64,000 nt of DNA. Source: Gammaproteobacteria bacterium. GTDB taxonomy: Bacteria; Pseudomonadota; Gammaproteobacteria; Chromatiales; Chromatiaceae. The DNA lies in NCBI GenBank assembly GCA_011389885.1, contig JAABTK010000011.1, forward strand, positions 1 to 64,000. The letters run 5' to 3'. A program made the translations under genes and the position numbers. The notes beneath the pieces were generated by a model. It did not search any database, was not told the DNA's origin, and worked only from the letters and a program-made list of their open reading frames with translations. Shown piece by piece: positions 1 to 9,800 of this stretch. Position 1 is the stretch's first letter; every line of letters begins with the position of its first letter.

Positions 1-216
1 ATAATGGTTCGACATCACCGCGTAGGCGCAGATGTCGATGGCGTAGGCCCCGCCCAGCTCGGCGAGGCGGTCCACCACCCATTCCTTGCGGTGCTCATAA
101 CTCTCCCCGGTGAGTGAATCCTCACCGCACAGGAAGGCGCGCCGCACGCACCGGCTGATGCAGTGGTAGTAAGGCGTTGTTTCCGCATCGATTAGCTGGT
201 TTCTGGCTCGGGTCAT
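1..216 (-). CDS. REP-associated tyrosine transposase (RAYT, IS200-like Y1 family), N-terminal part
   Basis: The 72 codons from an ATG at 216 run off the window edge. The translation contains YYHCISRCVRRAFLCG, a conserved aspartate/glutamate-rich middle, and AYAVMSNHY at the edge, which is the start of the HUH metal-binding motif of Y1 (TnpA_REP) transposases. These proteins nick single-stranded DNA at hairpin (REP) elements. The catalytic tyrosine would lie outside the window. The array of TGGGTGTCC repeats just upstream of the start fits a RAYT with its own repeats. The family is clear; whether the full gene is intact cannot be seen. Confidence 0.85.
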   Translation of the reverse strand, partial: MTRARNQLIDAETTPYYHCISRCVRRAFLCGEDSLTGESYEHRKEWVVDRLAELGGAYAIDICAYAVMSNHY

Positions 217-287
217 GGTCTGGATCTCCGCTGCTGCTGGGACGGCTTAGTTCAAGTTTAGCAGAAGGGAAGCGGGGGTCAAGTTTT

Positions 288-512
288 TGGGTGTCCCCTT
301 CTTTCTTTTCTGTCCTCTTTCTTTTTGGGTGTCGCCTTCTTTTCTGTTTGGGTGTCCTCTTCTTTTTTTCTTTCTTCCTTGGGTGTCCCCTTCTTCCCTT
401 TTTTCTTTTTTCCTTGGGTGTCCCCTTCTTCTCTTCCGTCTTTTGGGTGTCCCATTATTTTTGCTCTGACGACACCAAGGCGGTTGTGCTTCAGGGCTGG
501 TGTCCCATTCTT
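288..512. repeat. Irregular array of TGGGTGTCC repeats upstream of the RAYT gene
   Basis: Near-identical TGGGTGTCC units begin at about 288, 326 (TGGGTGTCG), 349, 380, 415 and 444, with a degenerate GGTGTCCCATTC unit near 500. They are separated by 14-30 bases of pyrimidine-rich DNA (CTTCTTTC-type). On the minus strand they read GGACACCCA and lie directly 5' of the transposase. All six frames here give only low-complexity Phe/Ser/Lys-rich translations, so I do not call a gene. It may be a recognition or regulatory region of the RAYT. Confidence 0.8.
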
Positions 513-569
513 TCGCCCCGGGATTGGAGCGCCCCGGGATGGGTTACCACGCTGGAGCGTGGGAACCAT

Positions 570-627
570 GCGCACCCGCGAATAGACGCAAATACTCACT
601 TCGCTAGAGGCGGAACCTGACGCGTCT
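570..627. repeat. Short dispersed repeat (family D, copy 1)
   Basis: The stretch reading CGAATAGACGCAAATACTCA followed by CTTCGCTAGAGGCGGAACCT recurs near 56230-56275 and 57300-57345 with a few substitutions. It abuts the end of the small membrane protein gene. Function unknown. Confidence 0.65.
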
Positions 628-1025
628 TAATGGTAAACCACCTCGTAAATCAGGTTGACCAATAGCACATAGCCGTAGCCGATCACTAGTGTATAGCCGC
701 TGAAGTCGAGGATGCTTTGGGCGAAGCGGCCGGCTTCGGGCAGGGTTCCGGTGGAGAGGGTGGTCCAGAGAAACAGCGCCAGGATGAGTAGCGGCAGGTA
801 GATGAGCGGCAGCACATAGCTCAGGCGGCGCAAGGCGTGTTCGTCGCGTCGGCGGCTCCACCAGAGGATGCCGGCGGCTAGCAGGAGGTAGGGTGCGCCG
901 CCGATGATGATGGCGGTGAACAGGATCATCATGATCACGGATTCGGGGAAGACGTAGCCTAGCAGCGGGAACAGCAGCGGCAGGGCTAGGGAGGATTGAA
1001 AGTAACGTTTGCCGGAAAGTCGCAT
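627..1025 (-). CDS. Small four-helix integral membrane protein, unknown function
   Basis: From the ATG at 1025 the product is 132 residues. It begins MRLSGKRYFQSS and is dominated by four hydrophobic stretches, near residues 8-27, 28-52, 66-90 and 103-130, with a charged loop (WSRRRDEHALRR) between the second and third. An upstream ATG at 1100 is in frame but lies inside the transcription terminator of the amtB operon, so 1025 is preferred. I do not recognise a family. It is transcribed in the same direction as amtB but separated from it by that terminator. Confidence 0.6.
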   Translation of the reverse strand: MRLSGKRYFQSSLALPLLFPLLGYVFPESVIMMILFTAIIIGGAPYLLLAAGILWWSRRRDEHALRRLSYVLPLIYLPLLILALFLWTTLSTGTLPEAGRFAQSILDFSGYTLVIGYGYVLLVNLIYEVVYH

Positions 1026-1067
1026 GCGGGCCTCGGGTTGATGGCTGTGAGGAACGCAAAGGTAGCA

Positions 1068-1094
1068 TAAAAAAGCGGGCGCCGAGGCGCCCGC
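1068..1094 (-). terminator. Rho-independent terminator of the porin-glnK-amtB operon
   Basis: On the minus strand a perfect 9-bp stem, GCGGGCGCC/GGCGCCCGC with a two-base loop (1075-1094), is followed by a run of six T (1069-1074). It lies about 50 bases past the amtB stop and closes the ammonium operon. Confidence 0.85.
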
Positions 1095-1141
1095 AATCAC
1101 CCAGAGGGAGTTCAGGTTCTGGGAGGGTCTTGCCTAGGGGC

Positions 1142-2416
1142 TCAGATTCCTGAGCCGTGGGTGCCGGTGAATTCCGGATAGGCCTCCAGGCCGCATTCGC
1201 TGAGGTCCACGCCGTTGAATTCGTCTTCTTCGGAGACCCGAATGCCCATGGTGACCTTGATGATAAACCAAACTATGAAGCTGGCGATGAAGGTCCAGGC
1301 GATGATCGTCAGGATGCCGATCAACTGCCCGCCAAAGCCCGCATCGGCGTTGGTGAAGGGCACCGCGATCAGGCCCCAAATGCCGACCACGCCATGCACC
1401 GAGATGGCGCCGACGGGGTCGTCGATGCGCAGCTTGTCGAGGGTGATGATGGAGAACACCACCAGCACGCCGCCCACGCCGCCGATCACCGTGGCCAGGA
1501 TCGGGGTCGGCGTCAGCGGGGCCGCGGTGATCGCCACCAGACCGGCCAGGGCGCCGTTGAGGGCCATGGTCAGGTCGGCCTTGCCGAACACCAGGCGAGC
1601 GGCGATCAGGGCCGCCACTACGCCGCCGGCCGCCGCCATGTTGGTGTTCACGAACACCGCGGCCACCGCGTTGGCCTCGCCGATGTCGGAGAGCTTCAGT
1701 TCGGAGCCGCCGTTGAAGCCGAACCAGCCGAGCCACAGGATGAAGGTGCCCAGGGTGGCCAGGGGCATGTTGGCGCCGGGGATGGCCCGAATCTCGCCAT
1801 TGGCGCCGTATTTGCCTTTGCGGGCGCCGAGCAGGATCACCCCGGCGAGGGCGGCGATGGCGCCGCATAGATGCACGGTGCCGGAGCCTGCGAAGTCGGA
1901 GTAGCCGATGCCCCAGTCCTCACCGGTCAGGAAGCCGCCGCCCCAGTTCCAGTAGCCTTGCAGCGGGTAGATCACGCCGGTCATGACGATGGCGAAGATG
2001 AAAAAGCTCCAGAGCTTCATGCGTTCGGCCACGGCGCCGGAGACGATGGACATGGCGGTGGCGACGAACACCACTTGGAAGAAGAAGTCCGACATGCCGG
2101 AGTAGTAGGTCTCGCCGTTGCTCGCGAGCACCTCTTCTACGGTGTTGTCGCCGCCGAACATAAAGCTCAGGTCCAACGCCGGGAAGAAGCCGTTGCCATC
2201 CGCCGGGTACATGATGTTGTAGCCCATTAGCATGTACATAATGCTGGCAATGGCATACAGGCCGATATTTTTGGTCAGGATTTCGGTGGTGTTTTTGGCC
2301 CGAACCAGGCCGGCTTCGAGCATGGAGAAGCCAGCGGCCATCCACATCACCAGGGCGCCCGACACCAGGAAGTAGAAGGTGTCCAAGGCATATTTGATAT
2401 TGACGATATCTTCCAT
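1142..2416 (-). CDS. amtB: Ammonium transporter AmtB
   Basis: Inner-membrane channel conducting NH3/NH4+ under nitrogen limitation. The 424-residue product has the family's N-terminal segment (ALVMWMAAGFSMLEAGLVRAKN), the first pore histidine in GSGTVHLCGAIAALAG (near residue 180), the second in ISVHGVVGIWG (near 340), and repeated hydrophobic helices consistent with 11 spans. It lacks an obvious cleaved signal peptide and starts directly with a membrane segment. It follows glnK by 21 bases. GlnK in this pairing normally docks to and blocks AmtB when nitrogen is plentiful. The last gene of the operon, it is followed by a strong terminator. Confidence 0.97.
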   Translation of the reverse strand: MEDIVNIKYALDTFYFLVSGALVMWMAAGFSMLEAGLVRAKNTTEILTKNIGLYAIASIMYMLMGYNIMYPADGNGFFPALDLSFMFGGDNTVEEVLASNGETYYSGMSDFFFQVVFVATAMSIVSGAVAERMKLWSFFIFAIVMTGVIYPLQGYWNWGGGFLTGEDWGIGYSDFAGSGTVHLCGAIAALAGVILLGARKGKYGANGEIRAIPGANMPLATLGTFILWLGWFGFNGGSELKLSDIGEANAVAAVFVNTNMAAAGGVVAALIAARLVFGKADLTMALNGALAGLVAITAAPLTPTPILATVIGGVGGVLVVFSIITLDKLRIDDPVGAISVHGVVGIWGLIAVPFTNADAGFGGQLIGILTIIAWTFIASFIVWFIIKVTMGIRVSEEDEFNGVDLSECGLEAYPEFTGTHGSGI

Positions 2417-2437
2417 CTTGAGATCCTCCGGGGTTGG

Positions 2438-2830
<393 letters not shown>

Positions 2831-3514
2831 TTAGAAGGATTTGGAGACCGTGAGGAACACCCGGCTGTCGGCCCAGCCGTCGCTACCATCATAATCGGTG
2901 TCGGTGTAGGCCACTTCCCAGTCCACGCCCAGGAGGCTTTTGCCCACCGCCACCTTCCAGTCGGTGGCGGACTCGCCGTCATCCGGGTCGCTGTAGCCCA
3001 CATGCAGGCCGAGCCAGGCGTCTTGCTGCAATTCGAAGTCCAGGCTGGCGTCGTAGTACATAGAATCGGCATCGTTGTTGTAATACAGCATCAGCCCGAA
3101 CAGGTCGTAGCTGCCGCCGATGTAGTACTCCTCGGTGTCCCATTCGTCGTAACCGGGAAAGAGGTAAGCAACGGCGCCCAGGTCGATGCCGATGCCGTTT
3201 TCCAGTTCGGTCGCGAAGCCGCCATAGACATCCAGCTCCATGGAGCCCGAATCCAAGGTGACTTCCTCGCCTCGCACTGTCACGGGATCGGAAGCGTTGA
3301 CATTGGAGCCCCAAGTGCCGAGATAGAAGCCGGACTCGTGTTCGAAGTCGAAGCCGCCCTGGATCGCGGGGTCTTCGTCGTTTTGACTAATGCCGCGCCA
3401 AACGTAATCGGTGGTCATCGCCACATTGGCGCTCAGCTCGTATTCCGCGGCGGCGCCGGTGGCCATGCCGGCCAGCACCAGACCGCAGGCCAGGGAAAGG
3501 GTGTTTCGTTTCAT
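2831..3514 (-). CDS. TorF-family putative outer-membrane porin
   Basis: The 227-residue product has a signal peptide (MKRNTLSLACGLVLAGMATG, then AAA|E, cleavage after residue 23) and a mature part starting YELSANVAMTTDYVWRGISQ, typical of the TorF/TIGR02001 putative porins. Alternating beta strands end in VFLTVSKSF, a C-terminal phenylalanine expected of outer-membrane barrels. It is the first gene of the porin-glnK-amtB operon. A role in ammonium or nitrogenous solute entry under nitrogen starvation is inferred from this position, not shown. GAGGAG lies just before the ATG. Confidence 0.88.
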   Translation of the reverse strand: MKRNTLSLACGLVLAGMATGAAAEYELSANVAMTTDYVWRGISQNDEDPAIQGGFDFEHESGFYLGTWGSNVNASDPVTVRGEEVTLDSGSMELDVYGGFATELENGIGIDLGAVAYLFPGYDEWDTEEYYIGGSYDLFGLMLYYNNDADSMYYDASLDFELQQDAWLGLHVGYSDPDDGESATDWKVAVGKSLLGVDWEVAYTDTDYDGSDGWADSRVFLTVSKSF

Positions 3515-3588
3515 TGCTGTTCTCCTCGTTGAGAAGTTATTTCGGTCGTTACGGAATGATGGGTGGCAACATTCGTTGCCCAGGTTGC

Positions 3589-3604
3589 AGCAGTAACCGT
3601 GCCA
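3589..3604 (-). promoter_or_regulatory. Sigma-54 promoter of the porin-glnK-amtB operon
   Basis: The minus strand reads TGGCACGGTTACTGCT, matching the sigma-54 consensus TGGCAC(R)N4TTGC(W) with one change and correct GG-to-GC spacing. It lies 75-90 bases upstream of the porin start, leaving a short leader. Confidence 0.85.
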
Positions 3605-3655
3605 ATCACTATTTTCGGCGGGAAAACAGCATGATGAAAGGCACAGCTCAGAGTG

Positions 3656-3672
3656 TACACTAATTTAGTGCA
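3656..3672. promoter_or_regulatory. NtrC-like enhancer site, proximal
   Basis: TACACTAATTTAGTGCA is a near-perfect dyad of the NtrC half-site TGCAC, about 60 bases upstream of the sigma-54 promoter, a usual distance for an enhancer. Confidence 0.7.
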
Positions 3673-3711
3673 AGGGCCTAAACCCTGTTATTGCGCAGTC
3701 TTGCAGCGCGC

Positions 3712-3728
3712 TGCACTATTTTGGTGCG
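3712..3728. promoter_or_regulatory. NtrC-like enhancer site, distal
   Basis: TGCACTATTTTGGTGCG closely matches the NtrC consensus (TGCACN5GGTGCA type) and lies 56 bases beyond the first site. Paired sites are typical of strongly NtrC-activated promoters. Confidence 0.75.
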
Positions 3729-3766
3729 CCAGTTCAGTGCGGCTGGCGGATTTCGGGGCGGGCTGA

Positions 3767-4108
3767 CTCGTACGGCTGCGCCTAAGTATCGGAAGCAACC
3801 CAGGCGCTTTCGGAACGCAGAGCAGGCGGAGAACCGCAGAGGGCGCAGAGAGGGGTTTCGATTGAAAGGATAAGCACCGCCCCCGACATCCGCCGCCTCA
3901 GCGGCGAATACACTTCGCTTGTCCACCGCCTGTACGACTGAGGGCTCGGGGCGTAAACGCCTTGGCCCGGGCGCGTAACCGGAAACCCGCACCGCCCGAG
4001 GGCGGCACTGGAGCGCAGGGCAGGCGCGCAAGCAAGCCAACAACCGCCTCCGCGCTCTCTGCGTTCCTAGATGACGCTGTTTCCGTTCTTCGGGCGCAGG
4101 CGTACTAG
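3767..4108. repeat. Palindromic dispersed element, family C, copy 1 (342 bp, complete)
   Basis: The left end reads CTCGTACGGCTGCGCC. The right end, read in reverse, is CTAGTACGCCTGCGCC, so the two ends form terminal inverted repeats. Inside each end lie GGAA(G/A)CA and an AACGCAGAG block. The central part has no convincing ORF. The same layout recurs near 10.4, 11.9, 13.1, 20.4, 24.7, 28.7, 31.8, 56.4 and 57.3 kb. It fills most of the gap between the amt operon's control region and ubiK. No transposase is encoded. Confidence 0.8.
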
Positions 4109-4221
4109 CAATCCAAACGCCACTTTGCCTATCGCCACACCCACACAGACCCCGCGGGTATAAAGGGCGTCCCGGCAACAGCGCACTGGACATCTTCGCC
4201 GCCGCCCGCTATGTTTGGGGC

Positions 4222-4488
4222 ATGTTTGATCCAAAACTCATCGATGACTTGGCGAAACGGGTGCAGCAAGGCCTGCCTGCGGGCATTCCGTTATTGCAGG
4301 AAGACCTGCGCAAGAACCTCCGCAGCCTGTTGGAGTCGGCGTTGGCCCGAATGGATTTGGTCACGCGGGAGGAGTTCGAAGTGCAAGCAGCGGTTTTGGC
4401 GCGCACCCGCGCCAAATTGGAGCAATTGGAACAACGGGTGGACGAGCTGGAAACGCAGGCCGCGTCGTCCGCGCCCGCGGAGGACTGA
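4222..4488 (+). CDS. ubiK: Ubiquinone biosynthesis accessory factor UbiK (YqiC/BMFP family)
   Basis: The 88-residue product starts MFDPKLIDDLAKRV, continues QEDLRKNLRSLLESALARMDLVTREEF, and ends in a leucine/glutamine-rich coiled coil (LARTRAKLEQLEQRVDELE). This is the BMFP fold of YqiC, a membrane-fusogenic trimer that assists UbiJ and the aerobic ubiquinone-biosynthesis complex. Location immediately before comM is common in gammaproteobacteria. Length matches the family. Confidence 0.9.
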   Translation: MFDPKLIDDLAKRVQQGLPAGIPLLQEDLRKNLRSLLESALARMDLVTREEFEVQAAVLARTRAKLEQLEQRVDELETQAASSAPAED

Positions 4489-4513
4489 TCCGCCTCGGGG
4501 CCAGCACGGAGCC

Positions 4514-6022
4514 ATGTCCCTCGCCATGCTATACAGCCGCGCCCAAAGCGGTATCGACGCCCCCTTGGTCACCGTGGAGGCGCACCTTTCCAATGGCCTG
4601 CCCGCGCTGTCCATCGTCGGCCTCCCCGAAATGGCCGTGCGCGAGAGCAAGGACCGGGTCCGCGGGGCCCTGATCAACTCGCGCTTCGAATTCCCGCTTC
4701 GGCGCATCACCATCAACCTCGCCCCTGCCGACCTGCCGAAGGAAGGCGGGCGGTTTGATCTATCCATCGCCCTCGGCATCCTGGCCGCCTCCGGGCAGAT
4801 CCCCGAGGCGGCCTGCCAGCGCTTTGAGTTCCTGGGCGAGCTGGCCCTGAGCGGCGAGCTGCGCCCGGTGCGCGGCGTCTTGCCGGCCGCGTTACAGGCC
4901 CGCAAGGCCGACCGCGCCCTGATCGCGCCCGCATTGAACGGCCCCGAGGCGGCGCTGGTGGAGGGGCTGGAGGTCTACACCGCCGAACACCTGTTGGAGG
5001 TCTGCGGCCACTTGACCGGGCAACAGCGGTTGCCGGTCCCCGACCTGCCCCCGGAGGCGAGCGGTTACGATGAATACCCGGACATGGAGGACGTTAAAGG
5101 CCAGGCCCAACCCAAGCGCGCGCTGGAGATCGCCGCCGCCGGGCAGCACTCGCTGCTGCTGATCGGCCCGCCGGGCTCCGGCAAGTCGATGCTCGCCAAC
5201 CGGCTGCCGGGCATCCTGCCGCCGCTCGACGAGCGCCAGGCCTTGGCCGCGGCCGCGGTGCGCTCGGTGAGCGAGGGCGGCTTCTCGCCGCGGGACTGGA
5301 AACGCCGCCCGTTCCGCGCCCCCCATCACACCGCCTCGGCCGTGGCGCTGGTGGGCGGCGGCAGCAATCCGCGCCCGGGCGAGGTGAGCCTGGCCACCGA
5401 AGGCGTGCTGTTTTTGGACGAGCTGCCCGAGTACGAACGCCGCGTGCTCGAAGTGCTGCGCGAGCCGCTGGAAAACGGCCATATCACCATTTCGCGCGCC
5501 GCCCGGCAGGCGGATTTTCCGGCCCGCTTTCAGTTGGTGGCGGCCATGAACCCCTGCCCCTGCGGCTATCTCGGCGACACCGGCGGACGCGCCTGTCGCT
5601 GCACCCAGGAGCAAGTGGCGCGGTATCGGGCCCGCATTTCCGGCCCCCTGCTGGATCGCATCGACATGCATGTGGAGGTGCCGCGGCTGCCGCCGGCGGC
5701 GCTGGAACCCAATAGCGAGGAGAGCGCCGAGACCAGCGCCCGGGTACGCGCACGGGTGCTGGCGGCACGGCGGCGCCAGGGCGCGCGCGGCGGGCTGAAC
5801 AATGACTTAAAGACAAAGGAGCTGGAGCGCTATTGCGCCCTCGATGCGGCGGCCTCGACGCTGTTACGGCGGGCGATGGAGAAGCTGGGGCTGTCGGCCC
5901 GGGCCTATCACCGGATCCTGCGGGTGGCCAGGACCATCGCCGACCTGGCCGACGCCGAGCACATCGCCACCGCGCATTTGAGCGAGGCCATTGGATATCG
6001 TCGCCTGGACCGCAACCATTAG
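4514..6022 (+). CDS. comM: ComM/YifB family Mg-chelatase-like AAA+ ATPase
   Basis: From the ATG at 4514 the product is 502 residues, the usual length for ComM. It starts MSLAMLYSRAQSGIDAPLVT. It has an N-terminal Lon-S5-like domain (residues 1-170), a Walker A LLIGPPGSGKSML near 216, a Walker B VLFLDELPEY near 299, the family motif AAMNPCPCGYLGD with following cysteines, and a C-terminal helical domain. ComM is a hexameric helicase that promotes branch migration during integration of DNA in natural transformation. The open frame extends upstream to 4211, overlapping ubiK, but that part is not family-like. Confidence 0.93.
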   Translation: MSLAMLYSRAQSGIDAPLVTVEAHLSNGLPALSIVGLPEMAVRESKDRVRGALINSRFEFPLRRITINLAPADLPKEGGRFDLSIALGILAASGQIPEAACQRFEFLGELALSGELRPVRGVLPAALQARKADRALIAPALNGPEAALVEGLEVYTAEHLLEVCGHLTGQQRLPVPDLPPEASGYDEYPDMEDVKGQAQPKRALEIAAAGQHSLLLIGPPGSGKSMLANRLPGILPPLDERQALAAAAVRSVSEGGFSPRDWKRRPFRAPHHTASAVALVGGGSNPRPGEVSLATEGVLFLDELPEYERRVLEVLREPLENGHITISRAARQADFPARFQLVAAMNPCPCGYLGDTGGRACRCTQEQVARYRARISGPLLDRIDMHVEVPRLPPAALEPNSEESAETSARVRARVLAARRRQGARGGLNNDLKTKELERYCALDAAASTLLRRAMEKLGLSARAYHRILRVARTIADLADAEHIATAHLSEAIGYRRLDRNH

Positions 6023-6050
6023 ACCCAGAATGACACCGAGCAAATACCGC

Positions 6051-6590
6051 ATGCAACCCACAGATCCAGAGCCGTCCGCACGCGGCCTTTCGGCCTGGGG
6101 ACGCAGAATGACCTACGCCGCCTGGGCGTTGGGGCTGCTGCTGCTCACCGGGCTGTTTCAGGGCGTGCTGGACCAACGAGAAAACCCCAATCAAGACCCG
6201 CAAAGCCGAATCTCGGCGCAAGGGGTCCGCGAGGTGACCCTGCATCAGAACCCGGCCGGGCATTATGTGGCCGACGGCCGCATTAACGGCGAAACGGTCA
6301 CCTTTTTGCTGGACACCGGGGCCACCGACGTGGCGCTGTCGCAATCCCTGGCAGAGCGGCTGGGACTGGAGCCCCTGGCCTATGGGGAAAGCCAAACCGC
6401 CGCCGGCCGGGTGCCGACCTGGGTCACGCGCCTCGACCGGGTGGCGCTGGGGGAGATCGCGTTGTCTAATGTCCGCGCCACCGTGGTGCCGGCCATGGAG
6501 GGCGAAGGCGTGTTGCTCGGCATGAGCTTTTTGCGAAAACTGGAATTAACCCAACGCAACAACGTTTTAATCTTGCGCCAACACCCTTGA
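6051..6590 (+). CDS. Membrane-anchored retropepsin-like aspartic protease (TIGR02281 family)
   Basis: The 179-residue product from the ATG at 6051 has one membrane span (MTYAAWALGLLLLTGLFQGV) and then a single aspartic-protease domain with the active-site triplet in FLLDTGATDVALSQSLAERLGL and the later segment GVLLGMSFLRKLEL. Single-domain clan AA proteases act as dimers; here the active site would face the periplasm. In-frame starts at 5991 and 6030 are possible, but 5991 overlaps comM. The physiological substrate is unknown. Confidence 0.82.
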   Translation: MQPTDPEPSARGLSAWGRRMTYAAWALGLLLLTGLFQGVLDQRENPNQDPQSRISAQGVREVTLHQNPAGHYVADGRINGETVTFLLDTGATDVALSQSLAERLGLEPLAYGESQTAAGRVPTWVTRLDRVALGEIALSNVRATVVPAMEGEGVLLGMSFLRKLELTQRNNVLILRQHP

Positions 6591-6646
6591 ATCCGGGGAA
6601 CCCGGGGGCGCCGAGCGCGCCGCTGGTCCGCTGATGCACGAAAGCT

Positions 6647-6676
6647 TTGAGATTTCCCCGGCTCAAGGCCTACAAT
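6647..6676 (+). promoter_or_regulatory. Candidate sigma-70 promoter for the 1170-residue fusion gene
   Basis: TTGAGA (6647-6652), 18 bases, then TACAAT (6671-6676). The pair lies about 150 bases upstream of the ATG at 6824, in an otherwise featureless gap after the protease gene. Confidence 0.5.
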
Positions 6677-6823
6677 CGTTTCTTATTACCGTCTATCGGT
6701 TATCATGGGCCAGTCGCTTCGCATCTATGCGGGGCAGGCCTGCAACGGATTCCGCGACGCCTCGGGAGCGCCCCGACGGCCGTCGGGCGCCACAACTGAC
6801 TCCAGTCTGCTGGAGGGAATGCA

Positions 6824-9800
6824 ATGAGCACGCTGTCGAAAAACGACAAATCCAACAACAAACTGGAACGCCTGAAGCACTTGGTGCCGCTGAACACCTT
6901 GTCTAGCGAGGCGCTGAAGGGTTTGTTGCGCCAATCCCAATTCGAGACCCTGCGCAAGGGCGACGCGCTGTTCAAGGCCGGCGACACGAATCCGCACAAT
7001 GTCTACCTGGTCACGGGCGCGGTGGATCTGCTTGAAGACGGCAAGGTGGTGGACACCATCGAAGACGCCGCCCCCAACGCCCGCTTCCCCATCGCCCACC
7101 AAATCCCGCGCAAGCTCGGGGCGCGCGCGGCCGCGCGCAAGGTGGAGATCGTGCGCATCGACAACCGCCAGCTATCGGCGCTGCTCAATAAGGAAGACGC
7201 CGAAACCTACGAGGTCGCAGAACTCGACTCCGCCGCGGGCGCCGATGATTGGATGGCCCAGCTACTCGAATCGCCGGTGTTCCAACGCCTGCCGGCCGCC
7301 AGCATCCAAGGCGTGATGATGCACATGGAAGAGGTGGCGTTGAAAAAGGGCGCCAACGTCATCCTCGAAGGCGAGGAAGGGGATTACTTCTACCTGGTGA
7401 ACAAAGGCCAGGTGCAGGTGGTCACGGGTGCGGCGGACGGCGAGCCGCACACCAAGGCCAAGCTGGACCCCGGCAGCATCTTTGGCGAAGAATCGCTCCT
7501 CTCGGGCGAGACGCGCAACGCCACGGTGACCATGCTCACCGACGGCGTGCTGCTGCGGCTGGACAAGGACAACTTCTACCGCTTTATCAAACAACCCCTG
7601 GGTAACGACCTCTCGGCCGAAGAGGCCGCCCGGCATGCGCAGGCCGGGGCCGTATGGCTGGACGTGCGCCCGCCGCAAGACTTCGCGGCCCAGCATATCG
7701 AGGGCGCACGGAACTTCCCGATGCGCGACATCCGCCACCGCTATCAAGACCTGGAGGCCGAGAAATCCTATATCTGCTACTGCGAAAACGGCGCCCAAAG
7801 CACCTCCGCCGCCTTTCTGCTGGTGGAGCGGGGGCTGGACGCCTGGCACCTGCACGGCGGCCTGGCCAAGTCGGGCAAACACTTCGGCGTCGCCGCCAAC
7901 GGCTCAGCGGTGGCGCTGGAGCCGGCCGAAAAGCCCACCAAGACCAGTCTCGAAGAAGAGGTCTCGAAGGAGTACGAAAACCGCCTCAACAACGCCCGTG
8001 ACGCCATCGGCGCTTCGCGCGACCTAACCTCGCCCGGCGGGGCCGACAATGACGTCGAGCGCAAACGCATGCGCGACGCCCTGATGCAGCTCAAAAAGGC
8101 GCTGGCGGCCAAAAACGAAGAGCTGAAACAGGTCAAGACCCACGCCCAGCAGGCGGAGGAGATGCGCAGCCGCCTGAGCCAAATGGAAGGCATGCTGCAA
8201 AGCGAGAAATCCAAATCCGACCAATCCACTCAGGATAAGGCCGATTACGACGCCAAACTGCAAAAAAACGCAGAAAAATACAAAGAATACATTCGTCGCC
8301 AGGAAAGCGAACAGGGGCAACTGCAAGACGAACTGAACAAGGCGCTGGCCCGGCTGGAGGAACTGGAGCAGGAGCGGCTCAAAATGGCCGAGCTGCAACA
8401 GGACCTGGAGGCCGCCAAGGCCGAGCGGGCCGCGTACCAGAAAAAAATCGACGACTTCAACGCGCAACAGAACCGGCGCCAGCAGGCCCTGAAGGGGGCC
8501 GCGGAGCGCATCGGCAAACTCGATGCCGAACTCGCCGCAAAATCCGCCGCGGGCGACCGCCTGACCCAGTTACAGGCGGAACTGGAATCGGCCAAGGGCG
8601 AGCGCGGCCAGGCCGAAAAGGCCATCGCCGACCTCAAGCGCAAGCAACAGGCCGCGCGCGACCGCCTAAATAGCGCCAACACCCGCATTCAGGGGCTGGA
8701 GTCGGATCTCACGGCGCGCGAAGGCAGCGAAACCCAGCAGGAAGAGGACTACCAGCAAAGCCTCGGCAAGCTAGAAAGCAAGCTGGAGCAGGCCCGCTCG
8801 GCCCAGCAAGAGGCCAGCGCGCACAGCAAGGAAGTGGAGCAGGAACGCAAGCGGCTGTCGGATGAGCTGCACAGCATGCGCTCGCAACTGAAGGACGTAC
8901 AAGAGCAGGCGGGGCGCGACGTGGCCCGACTGCAACAGGAGTTGCAAAAGACCCAGTCCAGGCTGGAGAGCGGCCCCAGCGACGGCAAGGAGCAGCAGGC
9001 GTTAAAGACCAACCTCGAGTCGCTGCAAAAAAACCTGCAACGCAAACAGCAGGAACTGGAAGACTCCGAACAGGAGCGGGCCGGCCTCAAGGAGTTCCTC
9101 GACAGCCGCTCCAACGAGCTGCACTCCCTGAAGACCGCCCTCACCGACGCCCAGGTGGAGGCCGAAGAGGCCGCCTTTCGGCGCCAAGAGGCCGAAGAGG
9201 CCCGCAAGCAGGTGGAAGAGGCCCTGTTCAAGCTGCAAGAACAGGTGGAAAAAGACAAGGTCAAACAGGCCGCCGTTCCCGAAATGCCGCAGGAGATTGA
9301 ACCGCCGGCGGCATCCTCGGTGCGCGCCGGCCTAGTCGGCTTGATCGTGGGCGTACTGCTGCTGGGCATCGCGGGCGGCGTACTGCTATTCACGCCCTTC
9401 GGCAAGGCCTTGATCTCCGGCGGCGAAGAGCCGCCGCAGGTGGTCACGCGCCCCGAGACGACGCCCGAGGAAACCGCACCGAGCACCGACGAAGGCCAGC
9501 CGGAGACGGCCCCCGAGGAAGACCCGGAAACCGCGGAAGAGGCCCCGGTGGCGTTCGATGAATCGCTAGTGGACCGCTCCGACGAGCCGCCCACGGGCAC
9601 GGTGATGCAAGACCAGCTGCAAAGCGGCGCGCCGGCGCCCGAGCTGGTGTACATCCGCGGCGGCCGCTTCATTATGGGCGACCCCCACTCCATTATGACC
9701 AGCGACGAGCGCCCGGCCCACGAGGTGACCCTAGACAGCTTCGCGATCGGCCGTTATGAGGTGAGTTTCGTGCAATACGACGCCTTTGCCCAAGCCACCG

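Noticed and set aside
288-512. CRISPR-like array
   Set aside because: Units are only 9 bases, spacing is irregular, and spacers are low-complexity; no cas gene is present.
177-620. Open frames rich in Phe, Ser and Leu across the TGGGTGTCC array
   Set aside because: Low-complexity translations of a polypyrimidine repeat, with frames open on both strands.
1871-2345. ORFs opposite amtB and in its other frames
   Set aside because: GC-rich shadow frames of a well-conserved transporter gene.
4211-4513. N-terminal extension of ComM over ubiK
   Set aside because: The extension overlaps ubiK in another frame; family members start at MSLAMLYSRAQSG.
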